Of a DNA stretch of 64,000 nucleotides, positions 10,501 to 20,730 are shown in pieces. This DNA is from an uncultured Aquiluna sp. Lineage in GTDB: Bacteria; Actinomycetota; Actinomycetes; Actinomycetales; Microbacteriaceae. Position 1 is the stretch's first letter; each line of letters opens with the position of its first letter. The position numbers and the translations under genes were made by a program. The stretch spans positions 62,001-126,000 of the forward strand of contig CAJJAJ010000009.1 of the NCBI GenBank assembly GCA_905182225.1, written 5' to 3'. The notes under the pieces are model-generated. The model searched no databases. It worked only from the letters and a program-made list of their open reading frames with translations, and was not told the origin of the DNA.

Positions 10501-11586
10501 TTAGCTCTGTGCTATCAGCGAATCGGCAGTCCGTCGGGCCCAGCTTTCGGAAGCCAAGACACTTTCGAGACTTAATGGCCCCGGCGTATGAACCTGAAGC
10601 ACCTTATCAATCGTTTCGGTGATGCCAAGGAAAGATATTTCACCTCGGTGAAAAGCCTCAACAGCCTGCTCATTTGCTGCGTTATAGACGGCTGGGAAAG
10701 TGAGCCCTGCCTGTCCAACCTGCCGTGCCAACTTGACGGCTTTGAAAACCTCCTCATCAAGCGGTTCAAAATCCCATCGATGGCTTTGGGTGAAATCCAA
10801 CGGCTTTGTGGAATCGGCAAGCCGATCTGGCCAACCGATAGCAAAGCCAATCGCGAGTTTCATATCCGGCACTGACGCCTGTGCAATAACCGAACCGTCA
10901 TAAAACTCGACCATTGAGTGAACTATTGACTGCGGATGAACGGTGACGGCAATGTTTTCAAAGCCGATGCCAAATAAAATATGAGCCTCAATTACCTCGA
11001 GGCCTTTGTTTACCATTGTCGCCGAATTAGTGGTTATGACTTTGCCCATGCTCCAAGTCGGGTGCTTGAGAGCTTGACTCGGAGTCACGTTCTCGAGATC
11101 GGCCCTTGACATGTTTCTAAATGGACCACCGGAGGCGGTCAATATAAGCCTTGAAACCTCGGATTTTTGCCCTGCCAGTAAACACTGAGCGATTGCTGAG
11201 TGCTCGGAGTCAACGGGCAAGATTTGATCTTTCGCCGCAAGCTCAGTTACTAGCGATCCGCCGACTATCAGAGACTCTTTATTGGCAAGGGCTAGCTTGC
11301 TTCCTGCCCGAAGTGCAGAGAGGGTTGCCATCAATCCGGCAGAACCGGTTATTCCGTTCACAACCACATCCGCTGACAGCTCACCAGCTAAGTCAGCGGC
11401 CAGCTCCGGACCCAGAACGGCTCTGTCCTTGGACAAGCCGAATTGGACGCGCTGAGATTCGAGTAGCTCGATATTCGAATTTCCAGAGATTCCTACGAGC
11501 TGAAACTTGTCGGGGTTTGCCGCCAGCAACTCCAGCGTTTGAGTGCCGACAGAACCGGTGGAGCCTAAGACCAAAACAGTGCGCAT
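10501..11586 (-). CDS. dxr: 1-deoxy-D-xylulose 5-phosphate reductoisomerase
   Basis: MRTVLVLGSTGSVGTQTLELLAANPDKF, ALANKESLIVGG, ILTASGGPFR. Confidence 0.97.
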   Translation of the reverse strand: MRTVLVLGSTGSVGTQTLELLAANPDKFQLVGISGNSNIELLESQRVQFGLSKDRAVLGPELAADLAGELSADVVVNGITGSAGLMATLSALRAGSKLALANKESLIVGGSLVTELAAKDQILPVDSEHSAIAQCLLAGQKSEVSRLILTASGGPFRNMSRADLENVTPSQALKHPTWSMGKVITTNSATMVNKGLEVIEAHILFGIGFENIAVTVHPQSIVHSMVEFYDGSVIAQASVPDMKLAIGFAIGWPDRLADSTKPLDFTQSHRWDFEPLDEEVFKAVKLARQVGQAGLTFPAVYNAANEQAVEAFHRGEISFLGITETIDKVLQVHTPGPLSLESVLASESWARRTADSLIAQS

Positions 11587-11662
11587 CTACCAAAGCTTAG
11601 AACTCCATCCGCATTGCGAGTCAGGAATGATAAAAATCCATATAAGTATCTAGAATTAAGTC

Positions 11663-12988
11663 ATGAGCCTTGAACAAAAAAGAATCTTGAACACCTCTAT
11701 CCCGGGACCTAAGTCGGCAGAGCTTCAAAAGCGCCGAACCGCGGTTGTTTCCGCGGGTGTCGGAACAATGCTTCCGGTGTTCATTGAGCGAGCGCACGGC
11801 GCGATCCTCGAGGATGTTGACGGTAACCAGTTGATTGATATGGGCACAGGCATTGGAGTTGTGACAATCGGTCACACAAACCCCGGCGTTGTTGCCGCAG
11901 TTCAGGAGCAGGTTGCGAAACTTACTCACACCCTATTCACCGTTGCCCCCTACGAAAAGTATGTTCGAGCAGCCGAGCTTCTGGCAGCTCACTCCCCCGG
12001 TTCTTTTCCAAAAAAAGTCGCCTTTTTTAATTCAGGTGCCGAAGCCGTTGAAAATGCAGTGAAGATTGCAAGGCGTGCGACCGGCAGGACTGAGATCGCA
12101 GTTTTCGACCACGCCTACCATGGTCGGACCAGCCTTACGATGGCGATGAACTTCAAGGCGCACCCCTATGCCACTGGCTTCGGTCCACTTCCCGGAAGCA
12201 TTCACCATGCTCCAATGAGCTACCCGTTCCGTGATCCTGAGGGAATGACTGGCGAGCAGGCAGCGGCAAGGACCATTACATACCTAGAAAAAAGAGTTGG
12301 TGCATCTCAGCTTGCCGCCGTTTTCATCGAGCCCATTCAGGGAGAAGCTGGATTCATAGTTCCGGCCCCAGGATTCCTAAAGACAATCGACAGCTGGTGC
12401 AAGGCGAATGGAATTGTCATGGTTGCCGACGAAGTTCAAAGCGGTATGGCCAGGACCGGAAAATGGTTTGCTAGCCAGTGGGAAGAAGGGTTCGATCCCG
12501 ACCTAGTGACTGTTGCCAAGGGAATTGCCGGCGGCATGCCACTCTCCGGCGTTGTAGGCCGGGCTGAAATTATGGACTCGGCACACGCCGGCGGCTTGGG
12601 CGGCACCTTCGGTGGTTCGCCAACTGCCGTGGCGGCCGCAGTGGCGGTCATGGAACAGTTTGAGCAAGGAGACTTTCTGAGTCGCGCCCGGGAGATCGGA
12701 GCCATAATCGTGCAGCGCCTAACTGAGATGATGGCGATGTATCCGGTGATTGGTGAAATTCGTGGGGTGGGTGCCATGCAGGCATTTGAACTAGTGATGC
12801 CAGGTACCCTTGACCCCAACCAACCCGCCACCGACGCGCTCTTGAGGCACTGCCACCAAAACGGCGTCGTAGTTCTAAATGCCGGAACCTATGCAAATGT
12901 CGTTCGCTTGCTTCCGCCGCTTTCCATCTCCGACGAACTGCTTCACGAGGCATTGGATGTCATTTCCGATGGTCTCGCGACCCTCTAG
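11663..12988 (+). CDS. gabT: 4-aminobutyrate aminotransferase (class III PLP)
   Basis: DGNQLIDMGTGIGVVTIGHTNPGVV, FFNSGAEAVENAVKIAR, VADEVQSGMARTGKWFASQWE, TVAKGIAGGMPLSGVVGR. Confidence 0.88.
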   Translation: MSLEQKRILNTSIPGPKSAELQKRRTAVVSAGVGTMLPVFIERAHGAILEDVDGNQLIDMGTGIGVVTIGHTNPGVVAAVQEQVAKLTHTLFTVAPYEKYVRAAELLAAHSPGSFPKKVAFFNSGAEAVENAVKIARRATGRTEIAVFDHAYHGRTSLTMAMNFKAHPYATGFGPLPGSIHHAPMSYPFRDPEGMTGEQAAARTITYLEKRVGASQLAAVFIEPIQGEAGFIVPAPGFLKTIDSWCKANGIVMVADEVQSGMARTGKWFASQWEEGFDPDLVTVAKGIAGGMPLSGVVGRAEIMDSAHAGGLGGTFGGSPTAVAAAVAVMEQFEQGDFLSRAREIGAIIVQRLTEMMAMYPVIGEIRGVGAMQAFELVMPGTLDPNQPATDALLRHCHQNGVVVLNAGTYANVVRLLPPLSISDELLHEALDVISDGLATL

Positions 12989-13058
12989 CTTCGTGGTCAG
13001 CTCCCGGCCAAAAAGACTTTACGAATAACCGCTAAACCAAAGCTAAGACTGGAACAAC

Positions 13059-14420
13059 ATGGGTCAATATGAAGATCGCGAGCGTCTAGCAGATCTATTT
13101 GCCAAAGAAGTGAGCACCTACGTCTCGACCCATCCGAATTCGCAAAAGGCTCACCAAAAGTCTCAAGCCTCGCTGGTCAATGGCGTTCCTATGCTCTGGA
13201 TGGCAAAGTGGCCCGGGCCATTTCCGATTTACGTAGAGAGCGGAAAAGGCGCGCACTTCACAGATCTGGACGGCAACGACTTCACTGACTTTTGCCTCGG
13301 TGACACTGGAGCGATGTCTGGACATGCCTCAGCGCCGACTGTCAAGGCGGTGCAGGACCAGATAGCTAATGGTGCCACCTTTATGCTTCCAACCCTTGAC
13401 GCGGCAAGAAATGCCGAAACGCTTGGAGCCAGGTTCGGGCTTCCTAAATGGCAATTCACTCTTAGCGCCACAGACGCCAATCGCCACCTAATACGCTTCG
13501 CCAGGCAAGTAACCGGCAGGGCAAAGATCGCAGTTCATGACTACTGCTATCACGGAAGCGTTGACGAGACCTTTGCGGTGCTTGATGACCATGGCAACAC
13601 AATTTCAAGGCCAAATAATATTGGCAAGCCATCGGAGCTAAACACCACAACCGTCTCCCTGCCATTCAATGACCTGGTTGCTGCGGAAATGGCATTTGCG
13701 ACCGGCGAAGTTGCCCTCTTATTGATTGAACCAGGGCTAACAAACATTGGCATCGTATTACCGGAGGCTGGTTACCTAGAGGGTCTCCAAGCGCTCTGCC
13801 TAAAATACGATGTGATTTTTGCGCTTGATGAAACCCACACTCTTTCCGCCGGTGCAGGCGGCATTACAGCCCGAGATAATCTCAAGCCAGATGCAGTTGT
13901 CCTTGGCAAGACCATAGGCGGAGGAGTTCCGGTTGGCGCACTTGGCTTCTCGGAAGAACTGTCGGAGAAGATCGCAAACAGCCTGGAACTGGAAAGCATC
14001 GACGTTGGAGGCGTGGGCGGCACATTGGCCGGGAACGCCCTGTCGATGGCCGCAGTTCGCGCCACGCTCGAAGAAGTGCTAACCCCGGAGAACTTCTCCC
14101 GCATGGAGCAGTTAGCAGTGACCTGGCAGGCCAACATTCAGGCCACCATTGACGAATATGCATTGCCCTGGCAAGTTTCCCGAATTGGCTGCCGAGGTGA
14201 ATACAGCTTTAGAGAAACGGCACCCTCAACAGGAGCCGAGGCCGCGGCTGCAGAGGACTTTGAATTGGGGCAGTTCCTTCAACTTCACGCAATCAACCAA
14301 GGGATTCTAATGACGCCATTTCACAATATGGTCCTGGTCTCACCCGACACCAGTGCCGCCGACATTGAAAAACATCACCGCCATTTTCGCGATGCCGTGA
14401 GCCTGCTATTTGCTAAGTAG
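13059..14420 (+). CDS. Class III aminotransferase related to glutamate-1-semialdehyde aminomutase; substrate unknown
   Basis: LDGNDFTDFCLGDTGAMSGHA, ALDETHTL, VVLGKTIGGGVPVGALG (PLP-Lys region). Confidence 0.85.
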   Translation: MGQYEDRERLADLFAKEVSTYVSTHPNSQKAHQKSQASLVNGVPMLWMAKWPGPFPIYVESGKGAHFTDLDGNDFTDFCLGDTGAMSGHASAPTVKAVQDQIANGATFMLPTLDAARNAETLGARFGLPKWQFTLSATDANRHLIRFARQVTGRAKIAVHDYCYHGSVDETFAVLDDHGNTISRPNNIGKPSELNTTTVSLPFNDLVAAEMAFATGEVALLLIEPGLTNIGIVLPEAGYLEGLQALCLKYDVIFALDETHTLSAGAGGITARDNLKPDAVVLGKTIGGGVPVGALGFSEELSEKIANSLELESIDVGGVGGTLAGNALSMAAVRATLEEVLTPENFSRMEQLAVTWQANIQATIDEYALPWQVSRIGCRGEYSFRETAPSTGAEAAAAEDFELGQFLQLHAINQGILMTPFHNMVLVSPDTSAADIEKHHRHFRDAVSLLFAK

Positions 14421-15206
14421 TTTTCGTTTCTTCATAGCCGACCGGACCTGAACCGCAATCACAATTGCGATCGCGACAATGAAGACGAATGAGCCAACGA
14501 CGTTTGCCTCCGGTGGGATTCCTCTGGCTGCAGCCGTGTAGACAAACTTGGGGAAAGTGTCAACCGACCCTGAGTTGAATTGAGTGATGATGAAATCATC
14601 AAAACTCAGAGCGAAGGCAAGCATTGCAGCCGAAAGAATTCCAGGAAGCAATAGCGGGAACGTAATCTTCCAAAACACCTGCATGGGGGACGCGTAAAGA
14701 TCGCGGCCAGCCTCCTCTAGGGCCGGGTCCAAAGTTGCGACCCTTGCCTTCACGGTGACGACCACAAAGCTCAAGGTGAACATGACGTGAGCAATGATCA
14801 CTGTGGTTAGGCCCTTTGTCCAACCAAAGTCCAGAAACTGAGCTGCCAAGCCTGCGCCCATGACGACCTCGGGGGTTGCCAGCGGCAAAAACAGCAGCAA
14901 GTTGGTCGCACTGCGGAATTTAAAACGGTATCTGACCAGGGCAATTGCAATCATTGTCCCGAGGACTGTGGATACTGTCGTGGCAGTCACTGCAACTAAC
15001 AGCGAGTTACCAAAAGCCCCACAAACATCCGCCTGATCGCAAACGTTTAGCCAGTTATCAAGGGTGAAGCCGCGCCAAATTATGTTTGATTTAATCGAAT
15101 CATTAAAGGAATACACGAAGGTATATCCAATTGGGACCATCAAAAACAAGAAGGTCAGGAACACATAGGTTGGGAGCAGGTACTTGCCCAGTGAGAAACG
15201 CGTCAT
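14406..15206 (-). CDS. potC: ABC transporter permease, spermidine/putrescine-type (PotC-like)
   Basis: Six predicted TM segments, EEAGRDLYASPMQVFWKITFPLLLPGILSA EAA motif; operon with potB/A/D-like genes. Confidence 0.88.
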   Translation of the reverse strand: MTRFSLGKYLLPTYVFLTFLFLMVPIGYTFVYSFNDSIKSNIIWRGFTLDNWLNVCDQADVCGAFGNSLLVAVTATTVSTVLGTMIAIALVRYRFKFRSATNLLLFLPLATPEVVMGAGLAAQFLDFGWTKGLTTVIIAHVMFTLSFVVVTVKARVATLDPALEEAGRDLYASPMQVFWKITFPLLLPGILSAAMLAFALSFDDFIITQFNSGSVDTFPKFVYTAAARGIPPEANVVGSFVFIVAIAIVIAVQVRSAMKKRKLLSK

Positions 15207-16117
15207 AGTAGGTCGTCCGTTCCGCTGCGTCGAACATACGCTGACACCAAAACCACGATCGTCGCCATTAGCATCACCGAGATTGCTGACGCGGTCGGGT
15301 AGTCCTGGATTCTAAGGAAGTTGGCCTCAACCACGTTTCCGATCATCGCAGTATCTGGCCCTCCCAAGAAGTCCCTGCTGGCAACAACATAATCCCCGCT
15401 AATCGGGATGAATGTCAAAAGAGTCCCGGAGATGACTCCTGGAAGTGAAAGCGGCAGGGTTATTTTCCGGAAAGTTTTTGATGGGCTCGCATAGAGGTCA
15501 GAGCCGGCCTCAACCAGGCTCAAGTCAAGTCGATCCAGGTTGGCATAAATTGGCAGTGTCATAAACGGGATGAAGTTATAAACCAAACCAAAGACCACCG
15601 CAAAGTTGGTGCCGATTATGTAGCTGTCCGCTCCAAAAATACCGATATCTTTGAGAACGTTCACGACCAGTGAATCATTAGAGAAAATCTGCTTCCATGC
15701 AAAGGTTCGAAGCAAAAACGAAATAAAGAAAGGCGCCACAACCAGGGTTAGCAGGATGCCTCTTAAAAGCGGCCTGTTTCTGGACTTGACGGCGATGAAG
15801 TATGCAATGGGGTAGCTAATGGCCAACGCAATCACGGTCGCAAGAACTGCGAAGCTGAAAGACCGAAAAATTTGGGGAGCGTACTGCGTAAGCGCATACA
15901 CATAGTTACCAAATTCCAGGCCTAGGTCATACCTTCCAATTGCCCCAGTAGAACTGGGGGCCTTCAGCGAGGTGATGATCAGAGACACCAGGGGCGTGAT
16001 GAAAAATAGAGCCAGGTAAAACAAGCCCGGCAGCAATAAAAACAGCGCCACGCGACCGGTCTTTGAAGGCCCCTGCTCCTTAGCCGGAGCCTGTGACCCG
16101 AATGCCACGAAAGCCAT
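15203..16117 (-). CDS. potB: ABC transporter permease, spermidine/putrescine-type (PotB-like)
   Basis: EAGSDLYASPSKTFRKITLPLSLPGVISGTLLTFIPISGDYV EAA motif; overlaps potC by 4 nt. Confidence 0.88.
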   Translation of the reverse strand: MAFVAFGSQAPAKEQGPSKTGRVALFLLLPGLFYLALFFITPLVSLIITSLKAPSSTGAIGRYDLGLEFGNYVYALTQYAPQIFRSFSFAVLATVIALAISYPIAYFIAVKSRNRPLLRGILLTLVVAPFFISFLLRTFAWKQIFSNDSLVVNVLKDIGIFGADSYIIGTNFAVVFGLVYNFIPFMTLPIYANLDRLDLSLVEAGSDLYASPSKTFRKITLPLSLPGVISGTLLTFIPISGDYVVASRDFLGGPDTAMIGNVVEANFLRIQDYPTASAISVMLMATIVVLVSAYVRRSGTDDLL

Positions 16118-17244
16118 TACTTGTCTTCTTCTACTCCGGAGGGAAGATCGGACAGCCCAAAGCTGTGCTCAATTTTCCAGCTGACATAAACTTGCGCACC
16201 AAGCTCCACGACCGGAGAACGGCCAACGTTCTGAGCAAAAACAGTCATTACTCCAATGGCCGGAATGTCAATCTGATACTGATTGGAAACTCCAGTGAAT
16301 CGAATGTCGGTTATCTCGCCCGGACCCAAAATATTGAGGCCTGGATCAGAAACTGGCTCAGTCTCGTGGAAGTTAGTTTTTTCGGGCCTTACTCCGATTG
16401 CGATAACCCCAGTTACTTTTTCACTTCTCTTGGTCAAGCCGGTAATTTTCTTACCCTTGTATTCAATGCTTGTGGTTTCGGAGTTGGTCTCGGTGACCTT
16501 GCCAATAAACATGTTCGACTGACCGAGGAATTTGGCCACGAAGGCAGTCTTAGGTCGGTCATAAAGAACCTCGGGCGCACCAAGCTGTTCGATGTGTCCC
16601 TGATTCATAACCGCGACGGTATCGGCCATGTCCATGGCTTCTTCCTGGTCGTGAGTAACGTGCAGGAAAGTAAGCCCGACTTCCATTTGGATAGCCTTTA
16701 GCTCAATCTGCATCTGCCGACGAAGCTTTAGGTCTAATGCACCCAGTGGCTCGTCTAGTAGAAGTAGGGACGGTCGGTTGACAAGGGCTCGTGCAAGAGC
16801 GACTCGTTGCTGTTGACCACCGGATAATTGCTGTGGCCTACGTTGCGCAAGATGTTCGAGCTCAACCATTGCAAGAGCTTTTTCAGCCTTAGGAAGTGGT
16901 TCGGTTAGCTTCCGTTGCCTTATTCCAAACGCCACATTTTCCAAAACATTCATGTGTGGAAACAGCGCATAGTTTTGGAAGACTGTGTTTACGGGCCGCT
17001 CATGGGGCTTCATGCCAGCAATATCTTTACCACCGAGCAAGATTTCGCCCTTGGATGGGCTCTCGAGACCCGCGATCATGCGAAGAGTCGTTGTCTTACC
17101 GCAACCCGATGGTCCTAAAAGAGCAAAAAACTCCCCGGCCGGAATCTTGAGGTCGAGATTGTCGACAGCAACAAAACCGGGGAACTCCTTGCGAATACCC
17201 TTTAACTCAAGGTCTTGACCTCTGGCTATGAACTCAGTGGCCAC
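16117..17244 (-). CDS. potA: Spermidine/putrescine ABC transporter ATP-binding protein
   Basis: Walker A LLGPSGCGKTTTLRMIAG, signature LSGGQQQRVALARAL, Walker B LLLLDEPLGALD, C-terminal TOBE region. Confidence 0.92.
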   Translation of the reverse strand: MATEFIARGQDLELKGIRKEFPGFVAVDNLDLKIPAGEFFALLGPSGCGKTTTLRMIAGLESPSKGEILLGGKDIAGMKPHERPVNTVFQNYALFPHMNVLENVAFGIRQRKLTEPLPKAEKALAMVELEHLAQRRPQQLSGGQQQRVALARALVNRPSLLLLDEPLGALDLKLRRQMQIELKAIQMEVGLTFLHVTHDQEEAMDMADTVAVMNQGHIEQLGAPEVLYDRPKTAFVAKFLGQSNMFIGKVTETNSETTSIEYKGKKITGLTKRSEKVTGVIAIGVRPEKTNFHETEPVSDPGLNILGPGEITDIRFTGVSNQYQIDIPAIGVMTVFAQNVGRSPVVELGAQVYVSWKIEHSFGLSDLPSGVEEDK

Positions 17245-18489
17245 CTAGGAACCTAGAAGAAGGTTTTGCCACGCAGCTGAGAAACGTTGCTCCTCTGGTC
17301 CAGTCAAGCTCCGGAACGAATGGCTCTTAGCCAGAGTGTCAGCATTTGGAAAAATCAGCTGGTTCTCTGCCAATTCTGGATCCGCTGCAGCGGCAATTTC
17401 CTTGGCCCCAACTACTGGAGTGATGTAGTTAACCCAAAGAGCAAGCTCAGCTGCGTTTACTGGGTCGTAGTAGTACTCGATTAGCGCTTCAACATTGCGC
17501 TTGTGAGTTGCACCTATTGGCACCACGAATTCGTCAGCCCAGAGAGTCGCACCAGATTCCGGGAAAACAAAGCCGAATGGTTCTGGGTCTTCATCGGTGC
17601 CGCTTTCGTAGTTGATGACAGTGATGTCACCGGACCAAGCAGTTGCGGCGATGATGTTTCCGGTTGTTAGGTCGTCAAGATAGCTATTTCCACGGACGTT
17701 GTAGATCTGCCCGCTGTCAATCTGAGCCTTGATCTCTTCGAGGGCTGCGTTGAAGGCATCCTCATTGAGGCTGTCAGCAGAAGTAATGTCGATGCCTTGG
17801 CTCAAAAGAACGAGCCCAACAGTGTCGCGCATCTCGGAAAGCAACCCGACGCGGCCCTTTAGCTCTGCGGCCCAGAGGTCAGACATGGTTGCTGGCTCAT
17901 CCTTGCCGGTTGCGTCCTTGTAGGCCTGCTTGTTGTAGCCAATACCAGCAAATCCACCTTGCCATGGGATTGAGTAAACGCGATCCGGGTCATCCGGGTT
18001 TCCCTGGTATCCAGGGGCTAGGTTTGCCACTTTATTTGGCATATTTGCGTTGTCCAGCGCCTGAAGGTATCCAAGGCCGCGAAGACGCGCTGCCATCCAG
18101 GTGGTTGGACAGGCAACATCAGCACCGATGTCCTGTCCGAGTTCTAACTGATCCTTGACCTTGGCGTACCAAGTGTCGTTGTCATCAATCTCAATGCGGT
18201 AATCGACAGTGATTCCACTCTGTTCTTGGAAGCGAAGCAAGGTTGGATAGTTACCATCGTCGTCTTCGTCCATGTAAGCCGCCCAGTTGTGCCAGGTAAG
18301 TACTTTCTCACTGTCGGAAAGGTCGGTGGCCGCAACAACCGTCTCTTCGGCGGCGGCACACGAAGCGAGTGACAATGCAGCAGCGGTTCCACCGACGCCG
18401 GCAAGAGCCGTTCTTCGAGAGATTTGGTGCTGTCTAGCCATCTGAACAAGCTGAGCCAGCATTGGGTCTTGAGGTAGTCCTCGCTTCAT
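17245..18489 (-). CDS. potD: Spermidine/putrescine-binding protein with twin-Arg/lipoprotein-like signal
   Basis: QISRRTALAGVGGTAAALSLASC signal; VLTWHNWAAYMDEDDDGNYPTLLRFQEQSGITVDY typical of PotD-family proteins. Confidence 0.88.
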   Translation of the reverse strand: MKRGLPQDPMLAQLVQMARQHQISRRTALAGVGGTAAALSLASCAAAEETVVAATDLSDSEKVLTWHNWAAYMDEDDDGNYPTLLRFQEQSGITVDYRIEIDDNDTWYAKVKDQLELGQDIGADVACPTTWMAARLRGLGYLQALDNANMPNKVANLAPGYQGNPDDPDRVYSIPWQGGFAGIGYNKQAYKDATGKDEPATMSDLWAAELKGRVGLLSEMRDTVGLVLLSQGIDITSADSLNEDAFNAALEEIKAQIDSGQIYNVRGNSYLDDLTTGNIIAATAWSGDITVINYESGTDEDPEPFGFVFPESGATLWADEFVVPIGATHKRNVEALIEYYYDPVNAAELALWVNYITPVVGAKEIAAAADPELAENQLIFPNADTLAKSHSFRSLTGPEEQRFSAAWQNLLLGS

Positions 18490-18622
18490 AGCATTCTCCT
18501 ATTGTCCGCAGCTTCCTGCGATTATCGGTTGTTCACGTCCTATTTCCTTGAGTGTCCAAAGGCAATTGAAAGCTTTGCACAATTTTCACCAAAAAAGATG
18601 CAATGAAATCTAATCTTTACTT

Positions 18623-20059
18623 TCAATCTCCTATGTAGTGCATCACGTGTTTGACTCTGGTGTAGTCCTCGAAGCCGTAGTGAGATAAATCTTTACCGTA
18701 CCCAGAGTGCTTGAAGCCGCCGTGCGGCATTTCAGCAGCCAACGGAATATGGGTATTTACCCAGACGGTTCCGAAATCTAGATACTTAGCAAAACGCATC
18801 GCTCTCGTGTGATTAGTTGTCCAAACCGAGGATGCCAGTCCATACCTAATGTCATTGGCCCACTCCAACGCTTGAGCATCATCCTTGAATTTCTGGACGG
18901 TCATGACCGGCCCGAAGATTTCGTCCTGAATGTGCTCATCAGTCTGCTTTAAGCCAGACAGGACGGTCGGCTCAAAGAAGTAGCCGCTACCGGGGATTCG
19001 TGATCCTCCGGTTTCAATCTTTGCGTGGTCAGGTAACCTGTCGATGAAGCCTTGAGCACGAGCCAGCTGATTAGCGTTGTTAACAGGACCAAACAAGATA
19101 TCTGGCTCATTAGGCATGCCAACCTTTGCACTGTTTTTTACTTCGGCGATGAGTGCTGCCATGAAATCGTCATATCCGGATTCCTGAACTAGCAATCTTG
19201 TTGCTGCCGTGCAATCCTGACCCGCGTTGAAGAAGCCCGCAGCGACGATGCCCTCGGCCGCCTTCTGAAAGTCGGCGTCGGCAAAAACTATCACCGGAGC
19301 CTTACCGCCCAGCTCAAGGTGGACGCGCTTTAGATCGCTGGAGGCGCTCTTTGCAACCTCCATTCCTGCCCTCACCGAACCGGTGATGGACACCATCTGA
19401 GGTATGTGGTTCTCAATCATTGCCCTGCCGGTGTCTCGATCACCAGTAACAACGTTGAAGACCCCCTCAGGTAAAAACTCGCTCGCAATCTCGGCCAGTA
19501 GCAAAGTAGAAGCTGGAGTCGTGTCCGACGGCTTCAGCACAATTGTGTTTCCGGCTGCAATGGCCGGGGCAAACTTCCAGACGGCCATGTTTAGTGGGTA
19601 GTTCCAAGGAGTTACCTGTCCGATAACGCCGATTGGCTCTCTTCTTATCGAAGAGGTGTGATCCTTCTGGTATTCAGCAGTTGCCCTGCCCTCTAGGTTC
19701 CTGGCCGCTCCAGCAAAAAATCGAATCTGATCAACCGAAGGTCCGATTTCGTAGTCAACCAATGTGGTTCGGGGCTTGCCGGTATTTTCAGACTCGATAT
19801 CGGCTGCTTCTTCGGCCCTTGTCTCAAGGGCGTCCGCAATTCTAAATAACGCAAGCTGGCGTTCGGAGGGGGTTGTCTGTGACCAAGTTTCGAAAGCTTT
19901 AGCGGCGACTTTATAAGCGTGGTCAACATCAGCCGCGCTAGACACTGGAGCATGCGCATAGACCTGCTCAGTCGACGGGTCAATAACGTCGCTGACACTG
20001 TCGGATAGAGGTGACTGATATTTGCCACCAATAAAGTTCTGCAATTTTTTTACCGCCAC
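18623..20059 (-). CDS. Aldehyde dehydrogenase, probable gamma-aminobutyraldehyde dehydrogenase
   Basis: TPWNYPLNMAVWKFAPAIAAGNTIVLKPSDTTPAS, HLELGGKAPVIVFADAD, FFNAGQDCTAATR (catalytic Cys); polyamine-gene context. Confidence 0.85.
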   Translation of the reverse strand: MAVKKLQNFIGGKYQSPLSDSVSDVIDPSTEQVYAHAPVSSAADVDHAYKVAAKAFETWSQTTPSERQLALFRIADALETRAEEAADIESENTGKPRTTLVDYEIGPSVDQIRFFAGAARNLEGRATAEYQKDHTSSIRREPIGVIGQVTPWNYPLNMAVWKFAPAIAAGNTIVLKPSDTTPASTLLLAEIASEFLPEGVFNVVTGDRDTGRAMIENHIPQMVSITGSVRAGMEVAKSASSDLKRVHLELGGKAPVIVFADADFQKAAEGIVAAGFFNAGQDCTAATRLLVQESGYDDFMAALIAEVKNSAKVGMPNEPDILFGPVNNANQLARAQGFIDRLPDHAKIETGGSRIPGSGYFFEPTVLSGLKQTDEHIQDEIFGPVMTVQKFKDDAQALEWANDIRYGLASSVWTTNHTRAMRFAKYLDFGTVWVNTHIPLAAEMPHGGFKHSGYGKDLSHYGFEDYTRVKHVMHYIGD

Positions 20060-20215
20060 TGTTCATCACTCCTCTTTGAGTTATTCCACTAAGACTCTAA
20101 ACCCAAATAGGCATTTCGACACTCTAGTTTTCAAACAGGACCGATTCCGTAACAAATTGACAATAATTCGGCGTAAAAGACCATTTGGGGGGCGAAAAGG
20201 TGTGATACTGACGGT

Positions 20216-20689
20216 ATGTCCAAAACCTTGAGGACCCGCCGGTCGCAACTTGACGAGACTTCTAAGCTGATCGTTGAAGAGCTGCAGCATGATGGCAGGA
20301 AGTCCTACGCGGAAATTGGCAAGGTTGTCGGCCTATCTGAAGCGGCCGTGAGGCAGCGAGTCCAGAAGCTTACCGAAGCCAAAGTCATGCAGATCGTCGC
20401 GGTAACCGACCCCCTTGTCTTGGGTTTTTCCAGGCAAGCAATGATCGGGATCAAATGCTCCGGCGATGCTTTGATTGTCGCTAAGTCGCTGGCAGAGATA
20501 GCCTCCGTTGACTACGTGGTCCTAACTGCCGGAAGCTTTGACATCATGGCGGAGGCTGTCTGCGAGGACGACGACGCCCTGCTAGCGCTTATCAATGAGC
20601 AAATACGAGCATTGCCCGGAGTTATTTCCGCGGAAAGTTTTGTCTACCTGAAACTAGAAAAGCAGCATTACAACTGGGGAACTCGATGA
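20216..20689 (+). CDS. Lrp/AsnC family transcriptional regulator
   Basis: N-terminal HTH (LDETSKLIVEELQHDGRKSYAEIGKVVGLSEAAVRQRVQKL) plus RAM-like C-terminal domain. Confidence 0.92.
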   Translation: MSKTLRTRRSQLDETSKLIVEELQHDGRKSYAEIGKVVGLSEAAVRQRVQKLTEAKVMQIVAVTDPLVLGFSRQAMIGIKCSGDALIVAKSLAEIASVDYVVLTAGSFDIMAEAVCEDDDALLALINEQIRALPGVISAESFVYLKLEKQHYNWGTR

Positions 20690-20730
20690 CGAGTTTCTCT
20701 CCAACTAAAGACGGTAAGAAGTGATATGAA

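Noticed and set aside
11621-11929. 102 aa minus-strand ORF spanning the gabT 5' end
   Set aside because: Covers the gabT start region and has no recognisable similarity; likely spurious
12436-12831. Minus-strand ORFs opposite gabT and the GSAM-like gene (12436..12831, 12648..12953, 13772..14137)
   Set aside because: Overlap strongly supported aminotransferase reading frames; no domain signal
16093-16701. 202 aa plus-strand ORF antisense to potA
   Set aside because: Lies entirely over a well-supported ABC ATPase with intact motifs; no family resemblance
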